Shown piece by piece: positions 52,153-61,992 of a DNA stretch of 64,000 bases. The stretch is taken from assembly GCA_002358575.1 (NCBI GenBank), contig DEPD01000136.1, positions 34,187-98,186 on the forward strand, read 5' to 3'. Numbering within the stretch: the stretch's first letter is position 1; every line of letters starts with the position of its first letter. Source of the stretch: Lachnospiraceae bacterium UBA3401 (GTDB lineage Bacteria; Bacillota; Clostridia; Lachnospirales; Lachnospiraceae). The notes beneath the pieces are model-generated. The model was not told the DNA's origin and did no database searches. It saw only the letters and a program-made list of their open reading frames with translations. The translations under genes were made by a program, and so were the position numbers.

Positions 52153-54933
52153 TTACTCAGTATATGCTCGAAACTCCATGTAATCAATCTGCATTCCTGG
52201 CTTGAGGAACAACATTTTTATTTGATAGCAGCCTGCATCCAATCTCACGCGCAAAAGCTTCTGCTGTGTCCATCTGCCATTTGTACCATTCGTCTGGAAC
52301 GTGGCAAGCTCCTCCCCGTTGAGAACAGCCTTGCAGACACACTGCGCCTGGTTCGTCTCCTTTGACATTATCCGCACAATTACATCATAGTATCCCGCTG
52401 CCTCAACCACAAAATAACGATCTGTGTCCACAGTCATATTCCATACAATTTTACTACTATCGTCCAAAGTGTTTTTGCCCCGCATATCTGTATCAAGCGC
52501 TTTAATATACGGAATTTTTATAATGCCATTTCCTTCTCGTCCAAATGCGGGTATTCGCATTAGGAAACGGCATATATTCATTGCACTTCTCTGTAGCTCT
52601 CCAACCGTAAGCCTTCCTGTACCAAGCGCCTCGATAGAATCATCATCAAAAGAATTGATTTCCGCGCCGTTGTTATTCACAACCATATAGAGGTCATTCT
52701 GCGCCCGCACCATATCTGCAGTGCGCTGAATAGAGCCTTCACCGCCCTCTACAACATCATTTATATTCGCCCACCAGTCACTCATTACAATTCCGTTGTA
52801 GCCCCACTCTTTTCTCAAAATTGTCGTATTTAAATCATATGCTGACGCCGTCCAGTATCCATTCACAGGATTGTAGGAAGTCATTATCGACTGCGCGTCA
52901 CCCTCTTTCACAGCAATCTCAAACGCTTTCAGATAAATTTCCCGCAGCGCTCTCTGAGAAACTACCGCATTGACAACTTGTCTTCTCGTCTCCTGTGAGT
53001 TGCAGGCAAAATGCTTAATTGTGGCATGTACGCCTTTTTTCCCAATTCCACGCACCACAGCCGCTGCCATTTTTCCTGTCAGAAGTGGATCTTCTGAAAA
53101 ATACTCAAAATTCCTTCCGTTAAGTGGGTGTCTGTGAATATTAATTCCTGGTCCTAAAAGCGCGTCAACCTGATTCTGCACCAACTCTTCACCAACACAA
53201 CAAAACAGTTCCTCTATGAGTGCCTCGTCCCAAGTACACGCTATCAATGTACCAATTGGAACTTGCGTGGCATGTGCGCCGTTATCCATGCGGATTCCAG
53301 ATGGTCCGTCTGCACAGCACCCCACTGGAATCCCAAATCCAAACAATGCGTCAGACACCCCACCAAACGCGGCAGCTGTTCCTGGTGTCACCTTTAGGCT
53401 ACACATACCCTCGCCTCGCACAATTGCTGCTAAATCTTCTGTAGAAAGCTGTGCAATAAATGTCTCCATTGTGCAGTTTCCTTCCGCCACATCTTTTAGC
53501 AAAAATCCTTTATCTCCTGTGTATGGAATAGTCTGCGACAGTCTGGATACAATTCGTTCTTTTAGATTGATTGTCCTCACTGGAACTGATTCATATTCCA
53601 ATATAGGCATATTGTTCGTTCCCGCAGTTGCACGAATACGCGCAAAGTTTTCTACAGGAGCAAGCGCCTCCTCACACTGTTCTATCAAAAGAGTGTTCGC
53701 AAGCTGCCAGTGCATCATATTTTCAATAGGTACTTCTATTGCATCGCGCACATTAGTGCCTGCATAAAAATGATATGTACCAGCCTCAAGCACATAAGCA
53801 TGTCTATATCCGCTGATACCACTGTCATCAAAAGAAGCCAACTTGTATACCGGAATTTCAATTTGTAGTTCTTCCTCCTCCTGACAACCCAAATTTCGCG
53901 TCTTGGCAAATCCAACCAGCTCCCGTACTGGTCTTCCCATACCGCTCACAGGTTTCTCCACATATAACTGGACAATCTCACGCCCACTGTAAACAGTTCC
54001 TATATTTTTTACTCTGCAAGTAAACGAAAATGAAGTCTTGACATCATTTCCATTCACCTTAACTGCACTGTCCACTATCGAAAATTCTGTGTAGGAAAGC
54101 CCATAGCCAAACGGATAAAGCACAGCCTCCTTAGCAAAAGTCTCAAAATATCTATAGCCGACATAAATATCTTCCTGATATACATTCTTCTCTTTTCCAC
54201 CATGATTTTTATCAGATGGATAGTCCATAATTTTTTTCGCAATCGTATCGGTAAGTTTTCCTTGAAAAACCTCTTTTCCAGTAAGGACATCCGCTATGCC
54301 ATTTCCGCCCTCCATGCCACCCTGCCATGCATACACTACCGAACTGATATTTGTATTATTCTGTACAAAATTCATATCGATAATGTTTCCAACATTTAGC
54401 ACTACAATCACATGCGCAAAGCTTCCGCATACATTGTCAAGTATTTCGTGTTCTGTCTCTGTCAAATAATAACTGCCTTCTGTGGCGGCATTATCCTTAT
54501 CCTCTCCAGCCGTCCTTCCAATCACTACAACCGCCTTGTTTGAAATGGCAGCGGTCTTTGCGACAAGCTCTTTTGACACTGGCATCTCCTGCTGGCACCA
54601 CGGTTCACTTGCCCAACCGCCACCCCCATTGTCATATGGATGCGCTAAAATCCACTTCTCGTAGTAGTCAACCAGTTCTTCATTAAGACAGATTCCATTA
54701 TCCCGAAGCCCGTCCAACAAGTTGGTCGTGTAAAGAACATTCACTGCTCCGCCTGAACCAGTGCCACTTCTATAATATTCCTTTTGACATCTTCCAAACA
54801 CTGCAACATGGTCGCTTTCCAAAAGCGGCAATGCCGCATCCTCATTCTTTAAAAGAACCGCTCCCTGCGCAGCAACTTTTCTGCATAATTTTGCAATCTG
54901 CTCCGATGTAGCTCTATTCTGATTCTCTTCCAT
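52153..54933 (-). CDS. Circularly permuted GH3 beta-glycosidase
   Basis: A 926-residue GH3 enzyme whose domains are in swapped order. The alpha/beta sandwich normally at the C-terminus comes first (QGAVLLKNEDAALPLLESDH; FGYGLSYTEFSIVD with a fibronectin-like domain after it), then the TIM barrel (GIPVGCCADGPSGIRMDNGA; TIKHFACNSQETRRQVVNAV; nucleophile Asp in GIVMSDWW at about 716), and a final beta-sandwich that resembles a carbohydrate-binding module. Permuted GH3 enzymes occur in gut Clostridia and ruminal species. No signal peptide. It is preceded by LacI-type operators. Confidence 0.9.
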   Translation of the reverse strand: MEENQNRATSEQIAKLCRKVAAQGAVLLKNEDAALPLLESDHVAVFGRCQKEYYRSGTGSGGAVNVLYTTNLLDGLRDNGICLNEELVDYYEKWILAHPYDNGGGGWASEPWCQQEMPVSKELVAKTAAISNKAVVVIGRTAGEDKDNAATEGSYYLTETEHEILDNVCGSFAHVIVVLNVGNIIDMNFVQNNTNISSVVYAWQGGMEGGNGIADVLTGKEVFQGKLTDTIAKKIMDYPSDKNHGGKEKNVYQEDIYVGYRYFETFAKEAVLYPFGYGLSYTEFSIVDSAVKVNGNDVKTSFSFTCRVKNIGTVYSGREIVQLYVEKPVSGMGRPVRELVGFAKTRNLGCQEEEELQIEIPVYKLASFDDSGISGYRHAYVLEAGTYHFYAGTNVRDAIEVPIENMMHWQLANTLLIEQCEEALAPVENFARIRATAGTNNMPILEYESVPVRTINLKERIVSRLSQTIPYTGDKGFLLKDVAEGNCTMETFIAQLSTEDLAAIVRGEGMCSLKVTPGTAAAFGGVSDALFGFGIPVGCCADGPSGIRMDNGAHATQVPIGTLIACTWDEALIEELFCCVGEELVQNQVDALLGPGINIHRHPLNGRNFEYFSEDPLLTGKMAAAVVRGIGKKGVHATIKHFACNSQETRRQVVNAVVSQRALREIYLKAFEIAVKEGDAQSIMTSYNPVNGYWTASAYDLNTTILRKEWGYNGIVMSDWWANINDVVEGGEGSIQRTADMVRAQNDLYMVVNNNGAEINSFDDDSIEALGTGRLTVGELQRSAMNICRFLMRIPAFGREGNGIIKIPYIKALDTDMRGKNTLDDSSKIVWNMTVDTDRYFVVEAAGYYDVIVRIMSKETNQAQCVCKAVLNGEELATFQTNGTNGRWTQQKLLRVRLDAGCYQIKMLFLKPGMQIDYMEFRAYTE

Positions 54934-54959
54934 TTTTGTTTTCCTCCCAATTCTATCCT

Positions 54960-55040
54960 TTCGTTACTATTCACATCTTGGAGCCGTTCATAGTAATGAT
55001 TCGAGGCGATATTCAAAATTTTGCTTCGCAAAATCGTATC
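54960..55040. repeat. Intergenic stem-loop repeat (copy 4, first half only)
   Basis: GTTACTAT...ATAGTAAT and GGCGAT...ATCGTA around TTTTGCTTCGCAAAA, matching the first half of the copy at 37105. Confidence 0.7.
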
Positions 55041-55054
55041 TTTCACAACATATT

Positions 55055-55070
55055 ATAAAAACGTTTTTAT
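55055..55070. promoter_or_regulatory. LacI-type operator 1 in front of GH3
   Basis: The perfect palindrome ATAAAAACGTTTTTAT overlaps the TATAAT -10 box that drives GH3 on the minus strand. The central AACGTT is typical of LacI-family sites. Confidence 0.8.
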
Positions 55071-55090
55071 TTTCAACTACCATAACACAA

Positions 55091-55104
55091 TAAAAACGTT
55101 TTTA
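55091..55104. promoter_or_regulatory. LacI-type operator 2 in front of GH3
   Basis: The perfect palindrome TAAAAACGTTTTTA, centred 35 bases from operator 1, so both lie close to the same promoter and might bind two dimers. Confidence 0.8.
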
Positions 55105-55194
55105 CAATCCTATTTTTTAACTTTATTTGTCTTTGTACAAAATACTCAAACTAAAAGGATAAAATTTGTGAAAAGTTTTGTTACCAAGAATCAA

Positions 55195-56199
55195 TTAAAT
55201 TCTCCTCGCACATGTTGATTCCCGCGGAATAATTCTGCCTTGCAACACATCAATACAGCCCTTCTCCTCACCTGAAATCAGCGCAATTAGATGCTGGACT
55301 GCCAGCGTTCCTTGTTTTTCAAAAGAAGTCCTCATTGTAGTGAGTGATGGTCTCACAAGACTTGCTATCTCGATGTCATCACACCCCACAACACTCACCT
55401 GTTCCGGCACTTCTATTCCACTGTCTATCAACGCTTTAACCGCGCCGATAGCGCTTAGATCATTCGCCGCAAATACTGCTTCCGGCAGCGGTCTGTCTGA
55501 CTGAACAAATTGTTTCATGGATTCATAAGCGATCTCTTTTTCAAATTCTCCTTCTATTATATCTATCTCATCAAACTGGATTTCTGACTGCATCAACGCT
55601 GTTTGAAACCCTTGCATACGTTTCATATTGTCATAATTATCGCTCGCGCCATTGATATATGCAAACGTGTGATGTCCAATCGACAATAAATATTGTGCCA
55701 CCATCTCCCCTTCATGATAAGAGTCAAAAATAACACTTGTCATTCGCTCTCCCTGTAGTTCTCTATCCAAGAAGACAATGGGGGTCTGCGTTTTCTGCAA
55801 AAGAATCGTTTCCTTCTCTCTGATATCTTTATTTAGAATAATTGCACCGTCCATGCGTTTTCCAAGAATGTTCGCCATCATGTTATCCGCACGTTCACTG
55901 ATAAAAATGTTTAACTCGTAGCCATACTTTTTGCACTCCTGATACACAGCATCTGCAAGAATATTGTAATAAGTTCCTCTAATAGATGTAAGAAATAAAC
56001 CGATTACCTTTGTACACTGGGACTTTAGATTTCTTCCGTTGAGATTTGGCACATAATTCAACCGCTCTGCTACATCCAGAATATGCTGTTTTGTCTCCGG
56101 GCGCAGCACATCAACACCATTAAGCGCATTCGATACTGTTGAGATGGACACTCCCGCCTCTCGCGCCACGTCTTTGATTGTCACCTTTTGTTTCACCAT
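55195..56199 (-). CDS. LacI-family transcription regulator
   Basis: A 334-residue LacI protein: N-terminal HTH TIKDVAREAGVSISTVSNAL (7-26), hinge region, then a periplasmic-binding-like sensor domain (VIGLFLTSIRGTYYNILADA; AVFAANDLSAIGAVKALIDS; VVGCDDIEIASLVRPSLTTM). It lies directly upstream of the GH3 gene, whose promoter carries two AAAACGTTTT operators. I infer repression of GH3 until a beta-linked sugar is present. Confidence 0.93.
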   Translation of the reverse strand: MVKQKVTIKDVAREAGVSISTVSNALNGVDVLRPETKQHILDVAERLNYVPNLNGRNLKSQCTKVIGLFLTSIRGTYYNILADAVYQECKKYGYELNIFISERADNMMANILGKRMDGAIILNKDIREKETILLQKTQTPIVFLDRELQGERMTSVIFDSYHEGEMVAQYLLSIGHHTFAYINGASDNYDNMKRMQGFQTALMQSEIQFDEIDIIEGEFEKEIAYESMKQFVQSDRPLPEAVFAANDLSAIGAVKALIDSGIEVPEQVSVVGCDDIEIASLVRPSLTTMRTSFEKQGTLAVQHLIALISGEEKGCIDVLQGRIIPRESTCARRI

Positions 56200-57001
56200 G
56201 CCTTTTCACTCCTCCATCAGTGCTTTTCTTTTTCCAAAATAATAGAGGTACCTTTTTGCACCACCTTAGTAACAGTCATTTTAGAAGAATCTGCAAATTT
56301 TTTGTCAAAATCAGTAGTCCCCACCCTTCACTAGGAATCAAACTTTTTCTTCTTAAGAATGTTTTCCAATCCTGAAATTTCATCATGTTAAACCAAATTC
56401 CCTCTCAACTAAAGCAAACGTGTCCTCAATACTTCTGCTATTATCTCTAACAATGTCCCAAAAACCTGAATAAAAAAAGAATCATACACTGAACGCGAAT
56501 TAACCCTTTTAAATGGTAAGACTGTCAGCAGTACCGTTTACCAAAAATAATTCTATCGATTTACCATATGTCATAACAATATTCCCTTCTGATCACACCG
56601 TCTTTTTCTTATCAATCCGATTCGCATATGAATTTGTACTTTCTATCTTTTGGGCAAATTCCGCTCGTGTAATCCCTGTTTCTATATACCTAACTTTTAC
56701 ATTAAATTCAATATTATTTTTGAGCATAATGAAATTCCCCACCTATTAAGGAAGAGTAAGAAAATAACTAACACATCTTGACTTGCCTATTTCTCCGATT
56801 ACATATGACAAAAGCCTCATCGTAGTCCACTACGCCTACATTTTTTGACATGCACCCTCAAAGAAATATCCTGCGTAATTTGTATCAGTTTTTTCTACAA
56901 TTCCTGACAACAAAAATTTCACATTTCAGGTAATTTATTGTAACATATGGTTTTCGTCATTACAATCTCTTATCGAAAATAATTGTTGGCACTATTATTA
57001 C
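56200..57001. other. Gene-poor region with two short gene fragments
   Basis: On the minus strand 56593-56727 (MLKNNIEFNVKVRYIETGIT) reads as the start of an XRE-type HTH protein cut after 44 codons, and 56509-56574 (MTYGKSIELFLVNGTADSLT) as the first residues of a GIY-YIG/DUF4357-type protein. The rest, including 56728-57001, holds nothing I can name. Confidence 0.4.
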
Positions 57002-57496
57002 TATTACCGTAGGCGCGCCAGAAAAGACTATCTTGCATTTGCCAAAAGTAAAAAGCACAGCGCCAAGAAAATCCGTAAGGTACTCCGCAGGCAGCTCGGT
57101 TACGTTGTAAGGGACATCTGGTATCTGGATCAGTTCATGAGCGGCGAATATGCAATGACAAACAAAGAAATCGGTCTGTACCTTACCATCATCATGTTGT
57201 ATGAACAACAGCAGTATATGTACGATAACAGGGTACATTTTGTAGAATGCCACATTGTCAGCATTTCACAGCCATGGCTTCGTCCAATAGTCAAGGGAAA
57301 AGTCACGGCGCCGATTGAATTTGGTGCAAAATTTGACCTCAGCCTTGGCAGTGAAGAATGTAGAACTGCCATTGACTTTGGCAATGCAATAATCGGATAT
57401 GATCCAAGAGGAAAAAGCAAAAAAGATGCAAGAAAAATAAGGATTTCTTCACGGGACAAGACCTATCCCCCTGTTCCACCTGCCAGCAATGGATAG
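57002..57496 (+). pseudogene. Transposase fragment (IS5/IS1182-like)
   Basis: An in-frame piece from about 57002 (YRRRARKDYLAFAKSKKHSA) through RQLGYVVRDIWYLDQFMSGE, YEQQQYMYDNRVHFVECHIV and SQPWLRPIVKGKVTAPIEFG. This is the centre of a DDE transposase; both ends are missing and the last 50 codons are unrelated. No terminal repeats found. Confidence 0.75.
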
Positions 57497-57539
57497 CTTC
57501 CGATGGATTTGTCAAGGCAGCTTATATCCCTTAATAGGG

Positions 57540-57912
57540 TGTCTATATTTATATACTAACACCATTTCCTTACTGGCTCTCAAAATGATATAGTGTAACT
57601 CGTACCCCTCTTGAACGACATTCCTCCAAAGCTCCAAAAACTAAGGACCTACAATACCATCCACTACAACATCATACCCACCGCAGGCAAACTGTTTTGC
57701 AGCGTCTAAAAAGCCTCTATTACAATCAAATTTTGCTCATTTGATTGCGGTAAGTATGGTAGAATGGCACTTTTGCTGAGATAGTGATAAAAATCATCGG
57801 TGTGCATATGTATTGATTTTTCTACATCAGATTTTTGGGAAACGATTGGTGCTGTTGTAGTTTTTCCTGTTCCTGATGAGCCTGTAATTATAATAATTCT
57901 TCCCTGTTTCAT
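57540..57912 (-). pseudogene. P-loop kinase/phosphotransferase remnant
   Basis: The start (MKQGRIIIITGSSGTGKTTT) has a perfect Walker A. After IVIEAF the frame breaks at a T5 run (about 57712-57716; six would restore it) and continues as LDAAKQFACGGYDVVVDGIV, then a stop, then ELWRNVVQEGYELHYIILRA. It matches small chloramphenicol-phosphotransferase-like AAA kinases. Broken by at least two changes. Confidence 0.7.
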
Positions 57913-57937
57913 AATATCTTAACCTCACGAGTTATAT

Positions 57938-58222
57938 TTACATAGCCACATCTTCTACATTTTTCAACCTCTCAATTTGCAACAGCCTTTGCTGTCTAAT
58001 CGCATTCATATCGTCAGGAAACAGTAGGTTGATTACTTTAGTTGTATAATCAGATGCTATATTTTTCAAGGGAATCATTTTTATCAATTTCAAGAACAAC
58101 CAATATATTTCGTGAATTTGATATGTACCTACCCCAAACAATACAATGGGATTTACATTTATGTTCGTAATAAAATAACTGCTGTTTAGATTTCTTGTCA
58201 AGATAGAGTTTCCCGGCAACAA
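57938..58222 (-). CDS. Unrecognised open frame, possibly a fragment
   Basis: A 94-codon frame starting only at TTG, with no good ribosome site. It reads WLFLKLIKMIPLKNIASDYT and NLLFPDDMNAIRQQRLLQIE near the end, which look coding, but nothing before is convincing. May be the tail of a lost gene. Confidence 0.3.
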   Translation of the reverse strand: MLPGNSILTRNLNSSYFITNINVNPIVLFGVGTYQIHEIYWLFLKLIKMIPLKNIASDYTTKVINLLFPDDMNAIRQQRLLQIERLKNVEDVAM

Positions 58223-58399
58223 ACTGGATGAACTCCGGTTCTGGTATCCGTATCAGCTTTCAGATGGCGTTCTCCACGATTGCCTTTGTCAGCAAGTCTT
58301 TAATCACCAGCCGATTTCTTTCATGCCCTCAAGGGTTTCCGCCTTGGTCGGCGCGGCATATTGGCAGATAATATCCAGCTCGCTTTTTGAAAATTTCAT
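58190..58399 (-). pseudogene. TTRAP (transposon-transfer assisting) remnant
   Basis: MKFSKSELDIICQYAAPTKA at 58399 is the start of a TTRAP-family protein, found in Clostridia conjugative transposons. After GMKEIG the frame changes twice, resuming with DLLTKAIVENAI and then KLIRIPEPEFIQFVAGKLYL. Broken. Confidence 0.6.
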
Positions 58400-58752
58400 T
58401 CTGTGTCCTCCTTCCGATTTTCTGCAAGAACCTACTCTACAAGACATTTGGTGTCGCTCCGGTGGAACAGTATCTTCAAGATAGTACTGATTTGCTGGTC
58501 TGTCACGGATTTCGGATGGGGGAGATGGCTTTCCAACATTGCCCCTCTGATACAGAACCCGTACGTTCGTTACGGTCAAAATTTCTTCATTTCCCTGCGG
58601 AAGTCGTTGCGCTGCATCGCCGGGGAGTATATCTCATACAGACCAGTCATTCGGTTGGAATAATCCATCGATAAACTTACTTGTATCATAGAACATTTTT
58701 GAGCCTTGTGCCGTATGTACACAAATCAGGAATGAAGCCCGAAATTCAAAAA

Positions 58753-58783
58753 ATTCCATGATTTCGGAATAATGTGGTATAAT
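58753..58783 (+). promoter_or_regulatory. Promoter with operator-like palindrome
   Basis: TGGTATAAT (extended -10, TATAAT at 58778-58783) lies just after ATTCC-N8-GGAAT (58753-58770), which overlaps the -35 region. It should drive the XRE gene at 58829 and may be autoregulated. Confidence 0.55.
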
Positions 58784-58828
58784 GGTTCTGTTGCTGCAGT
58801 CAGGTCACAGGAAAGGAGTGTTGCGTTT

Positions 58829-59400
58829 ATGAAATCACGCCTTACTATACAGGAATGTCTAAAAGATTTACACAAGGAAAAAGATATAAAACTGGAAAAG
58901 CTGGAAGAACTGACTGGCATTTTCAAATCCGCCTTGGGCAGTTACAAAGAAAATAATTACAAGGAAATCAACTACGTCAACCTTGTGATGCTGGCATATT
59001 TCTACGGGATGTCAGTTGATTACCTGCTCTGCCAGACGGAAAACAGAAAGCTCTCCAACACTCCATTGGCAGAGCTACATTTGAGTAATGAAATGGTAGA
59101 GCTGTTAAAAGCGGCAGCATCAACAATCGGCTTCTCTGTGAGATTGCTGCTAATAATAAATTTGTCCGGCTTATGGCCAGCTCTGAAATTTACATAGACA
59201 GCCACGCAACCACTCGCTTCTGTGACATGAACGAATCTCTGGAAGATCAGCGACTTGCTCTTATCCGCCAGTGCAATTACGCAGACAGGGACTTCTATTC
59301 GGAAACACTAAAGGTGGGGCAGATTGGGAAAGAAGATTTTTTCTGTCATGTTACACATAAAACATGTGGCTTTTATGGTTGCATTTATAATTCAAGTGGG
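58829..59400 (+). pseudogene. Conjugative-element XRE regulator with frameshift
   Basis: ATG 58829 (MKSRLTIQECLKDLHKEKDI) follows AAAGGAG. The HTH and the SVDYLLCQTENRKLSNTPLA segment match regulators of Clostridia conjugative transposons. At LLK (about 59116-59119, an A4 run) one more A would keep the family sequence: SGSINNRLLCEIAANNKFVR, then RQCNYADRDFYSETLKVGQI. The C-terminus past HVTHK is lost. Confidence 0.75.
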
Positions 59401-59505
59401 GGCAGTAACAACATTTATATGCTATTGCCCCTTGATTATCTACAAACGAGGTTGTCAACCCCAATGCAAAACTGTATTTATTTTTATTGTTGACTGGACT
59501 TTCCA

Positions 59506-60312
59506 TTATCTCGTTAGAAAATTCAAAATTCGTTCATTAAAATCTTTGGCTTCTTCATACGCCGCATGTCCAAGACCATTATAAATAAACAATTCGCTAT
59601 GACTAATTTTTTCAGCTATTGCAGAAGCCGCAGTTGTTCCAACAATTTTATCGCAATCCCCACCAATCACTAATGTAGGGCATACTATGTTACTTAATTC
59701 CGTATAAGCATTGTGGCTGATACAGGAAGCTGCCTGTATGAGAAAACGCTTAAAACTTTTGGGTTTTCCTATTTTTCCGATGAACGGATAAATTCGACGG
59801 TACCTTTTTAAGTATTTCTCTGAATATGATTTTTCCGCTGTATCTATCATTAAATCCTTATAATTTCCTTGCTTTGCCATTTCAATCCAGACACCAGCTA
59901 CTCTTTTAATTATTTCATTAGAGTTTGCGCTTGTTACCGCCAGAATGAGCTTATTGACTAAATCCGGATAATCAATCGCAAGATACTGCGCTATCATGCC
60001 ACCTTGGGATATGCCTAAAACGTCTGCTTTTGAAATACCAAGAGCGGTCATAGCTTGTGCATGGTCTTTTGCCATTTCCCTTGTAGAATATCCCTCTTGC
60101 AAATGATTTTTCCGGCTGAAAACATACACGGTAAATTCTTTGGCATATATCCTATACATCATTGAAAAAACAAAAGCCATTCCTTTTACCGTAGACAGTC
60201 CATCTCCCAAACCGGGCAGCATAATGAGATTTTTATTTCCATTTCCAAAAGATACATAATCCATTTCAGAATTTCCAACATGGACACTTCCATTATAGGC
60301 ATTATAGAACAT
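59506..60312 (-). CDS. Alpha/beta-hydrolase
   Basis: A 268-residue hydrolase of the alpha/beta fold. The nucleophile elbow is GISQGGMIAQYLA (Ser about 102), the oxyanion region LIMLPGLGDGLSTV is near the start, the acid is in VIGGDCDKIVG and the His is in YNGLGHAAYEE. It is complete and behind AAAGGAGG. A TetR remnant lies upstream, as often seen with such genes. Substrate unknown. Confidence 0.88.
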   Translation of the reverse strand: MFYNAYNGSVHVGNSEMDYVSFGNGNKNLIMLPGLGDGLSTVKGMAFVFSMMYRIYAKEFTVYVFSRKNHLQEGYSTREMAKDHAQAMTALGISKADVLGISQGGMIAQYLAIDYPDLVNKLILAVTSANSNEIIKRVAGVWIEMAKQGNYKDLMIDTAEKSYSEKYLKRYRRIYPFIGKIGKPKSFKRFLIQAASCISHNAYTELSNIVCPTLVIGGDCDKIVGTTAASAIAEKISHSELFIYNGLGHAAYEEAKDFNERILNFLTR

Positions 60313-60333
60313 AACAACCTCCTTTATTTTACG

Positions 60334-60664
60334 ATTCCCGTCTTTAGAATCTCTATATACTCTGATAAATCTTTTACATATTCTTTTTCTATCATTTCAA
60401 AGCCCGCATAGGCTTGTTTTTGTATTTTTGTCAAAAAATCATCATTAAAACCTTTGAGAAACCACTTTACCACATCAAGCGTTTTTTGTCTGCCCACCGA
60501 AATTGAGTTGTATCAATATCCTGTAAAAACCAATAGTATATCTCTTGTTCTCCATTGCCATATTTTAATACGGTTTTCATATAAATATCGGTGTCGCTTT
60601 TGGTGAATGCCTTGACAATCATTTTGGATTTTTCTGGGTACAAAATATACCATGAAAACTCCAA
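60334..60664 (-). pseudogene. TetR/AcrR regulator C-terminal remnant
   Basis: The first frame (MEFSWYILYPEKSKMIVKAF ... YNGEQEIYYWFLQDIDTTQF region) runs to DKKRLMW and a stop. A single extra A in an A6 run (about 60483-60488) would continue as KTLDVVKWFLKGFNDDFLTK and YAGFEMIEKEYVKDLSEYIE to 60334. Only the ligand-binding half remains; the HTH is gone. Confidence 0.6.
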
Positions 60665-60854
60665 AACAGAATACTCTACTATCCGTTGAAATAAATCAGC
60701 GGAAAGGATATTTATTTTTTCTTCTCATCATCACTGGCGCATATAATTCTAATTTTCATGATTATTTTCTCAACTTTCACTCTATTATCTTCATCTTTGA
60801 AAATCACTTACTACCCAAAACCGTCTGCTTCTGATTTCCATTCACTCCCCTATA

Positions 60855-61035
60855 TTATTTTTTAGGTTTTCTATGCAGATATACAGTACAACTTTGTTTC
60901 GGGCATAAGTTTACGCAGTGGTAGCAAAGTGTACAGTTGTTTTTTGTATGATACTTCCAGTTACTATTTCCAAATTGTGAGCAGGACAGTTTTTTACACA
61001 TAATCCACATGCCATTATACTGCAATCACTTTCCA
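60855..61035 (-). pseudogene. 4Fe-4S ferredoxin (EFR1-like) C-terminal remnant
   Basis: Two cluster motifs are readable: CSIMACGLCVKNCP in one frame and, after a shift in an A6 run (about 60936-60941), CTLCYHCVNLCPKQS in the next. This is the two-cluster end of EFR1-type flavodoxin-ferredoxin proteins. The upstream flavodoxin part is absent. Confidence 0.65.
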
Positions 61036-61214
61036 AATGGAATAGGATTTACAAAAGTTGTGATTTTTCTGTGATAGCCCCTTATTTCCTTGAATCCTCT
61101 CTTGTTTCATCTTTTATGATGATACACTGCCCTTGCTGGCATTTTACGGTAATTTTATCCCAACAGAGAATCTGGGGCGGAGATTTTTTTAAGCCCCACG
61201 CCCATTATAAATGG

Positions 61215-61403
61215 TCAGTTTTCGGTCGTCCATTTGTTCTCCTTCCCCGCTGCCTGTTGGCATACGATTTCAAACACATTCCCATGCTCTGTCCTGACAG
61301 CAAACAGGTTGTTTCGCTCGTCTGCGTTCAGGTCGGCAATCTCAATCCCTTCGTTGTCGTTCAATAAATCAAAAAGTTTATTCCTAAAATAGTTCAGTTC
61401 CAT
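61215..61403 (-). CDS. Small conjugative-element protein
   Basis: ATG 61403 (MELNYFRNKLFDLLNDNEGI) gives 62 residues with IADLNADERNNLFAVRTEHG and VFEIVCQQAAG. Small proteins like this are frequent in Clostridia conjugative transposons, beside recombinase or TnpV genes. ATG 61424 is an alternative start. Upstream (61060-61214) I see only the fragment KITVKCQQGQCIIIKDETRE, of unclear origin. Confidence 0.5.
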   Translation of the reverse strand: MELNYFRNKLFDLLNDNEGIEIADLNADERNNLFAVRTEHGNVFEIVCQQAAGKENKWTTEN

Positions 61404-61499
61404 TTTATTGTCCCCTTTTATCATTTATAGTCTAAGAGCTAATATTATATATCCTTTTATGTGTGATGCAGTCTAAAAGTGGACAAAACAAATGCTAAT

Positions 61500-61745
61500 A
61501 GCTTATGAAATGGGTAGCATTATGGAAGGAATTTCCTCTGCCCAGTTACGGATATTGTTCATCCGCCCTACCCATTCTAACTGATTCGGAGCCTTCAATT
61601 CCTCGGTCACTTCTTTGACGGCTTTCATCTACTCTATGATTAAGTCAAGCCGTTCCTCCGCCTGCTCATTCAAGTCAACAAGGTATGTCCATAATTTGGC
61701 ATATTAGGTGACTTTCCATAAATTTTCGGTCAAAAGGTCTGTGCG
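61500..61745 (-). pseudogene. TnpV remnant
   Basis: The minus strand reads YLVDLNEQAEERLDLIIE, a stop (about 61628), then MKAVKEVTEELKAPNQLEWV and GRMNNIRNWAEEI. This is the second half of TnpV, a protein of Tn4451-type mobilisable elements. The first half is scrambled. The rest of the gap (61750-61990) shows nothing I can name. Confidence 0.65.
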
Positions 61746-61992
61746 GATAAAGTGCGCAGGATAAATATTGACACACAAAAAAGTTAAAATTTGAGGTCAA
61801 ATTTATCGCTTTGGGATTAAACCTCGAAGCCCAGAAAAATTAGTAAGACCAATTAAAGTTCTTTAATCGTGGGTGCCTTGAACAAGCAAATTAATAAAAA
61901 GTGGTAAAGTGGTGTATACCGATTAAACATTCAAATATGATGGGAATGTTGAACATAAGGTATCTTTGCAAATATCAGTGGGATATTACCTG

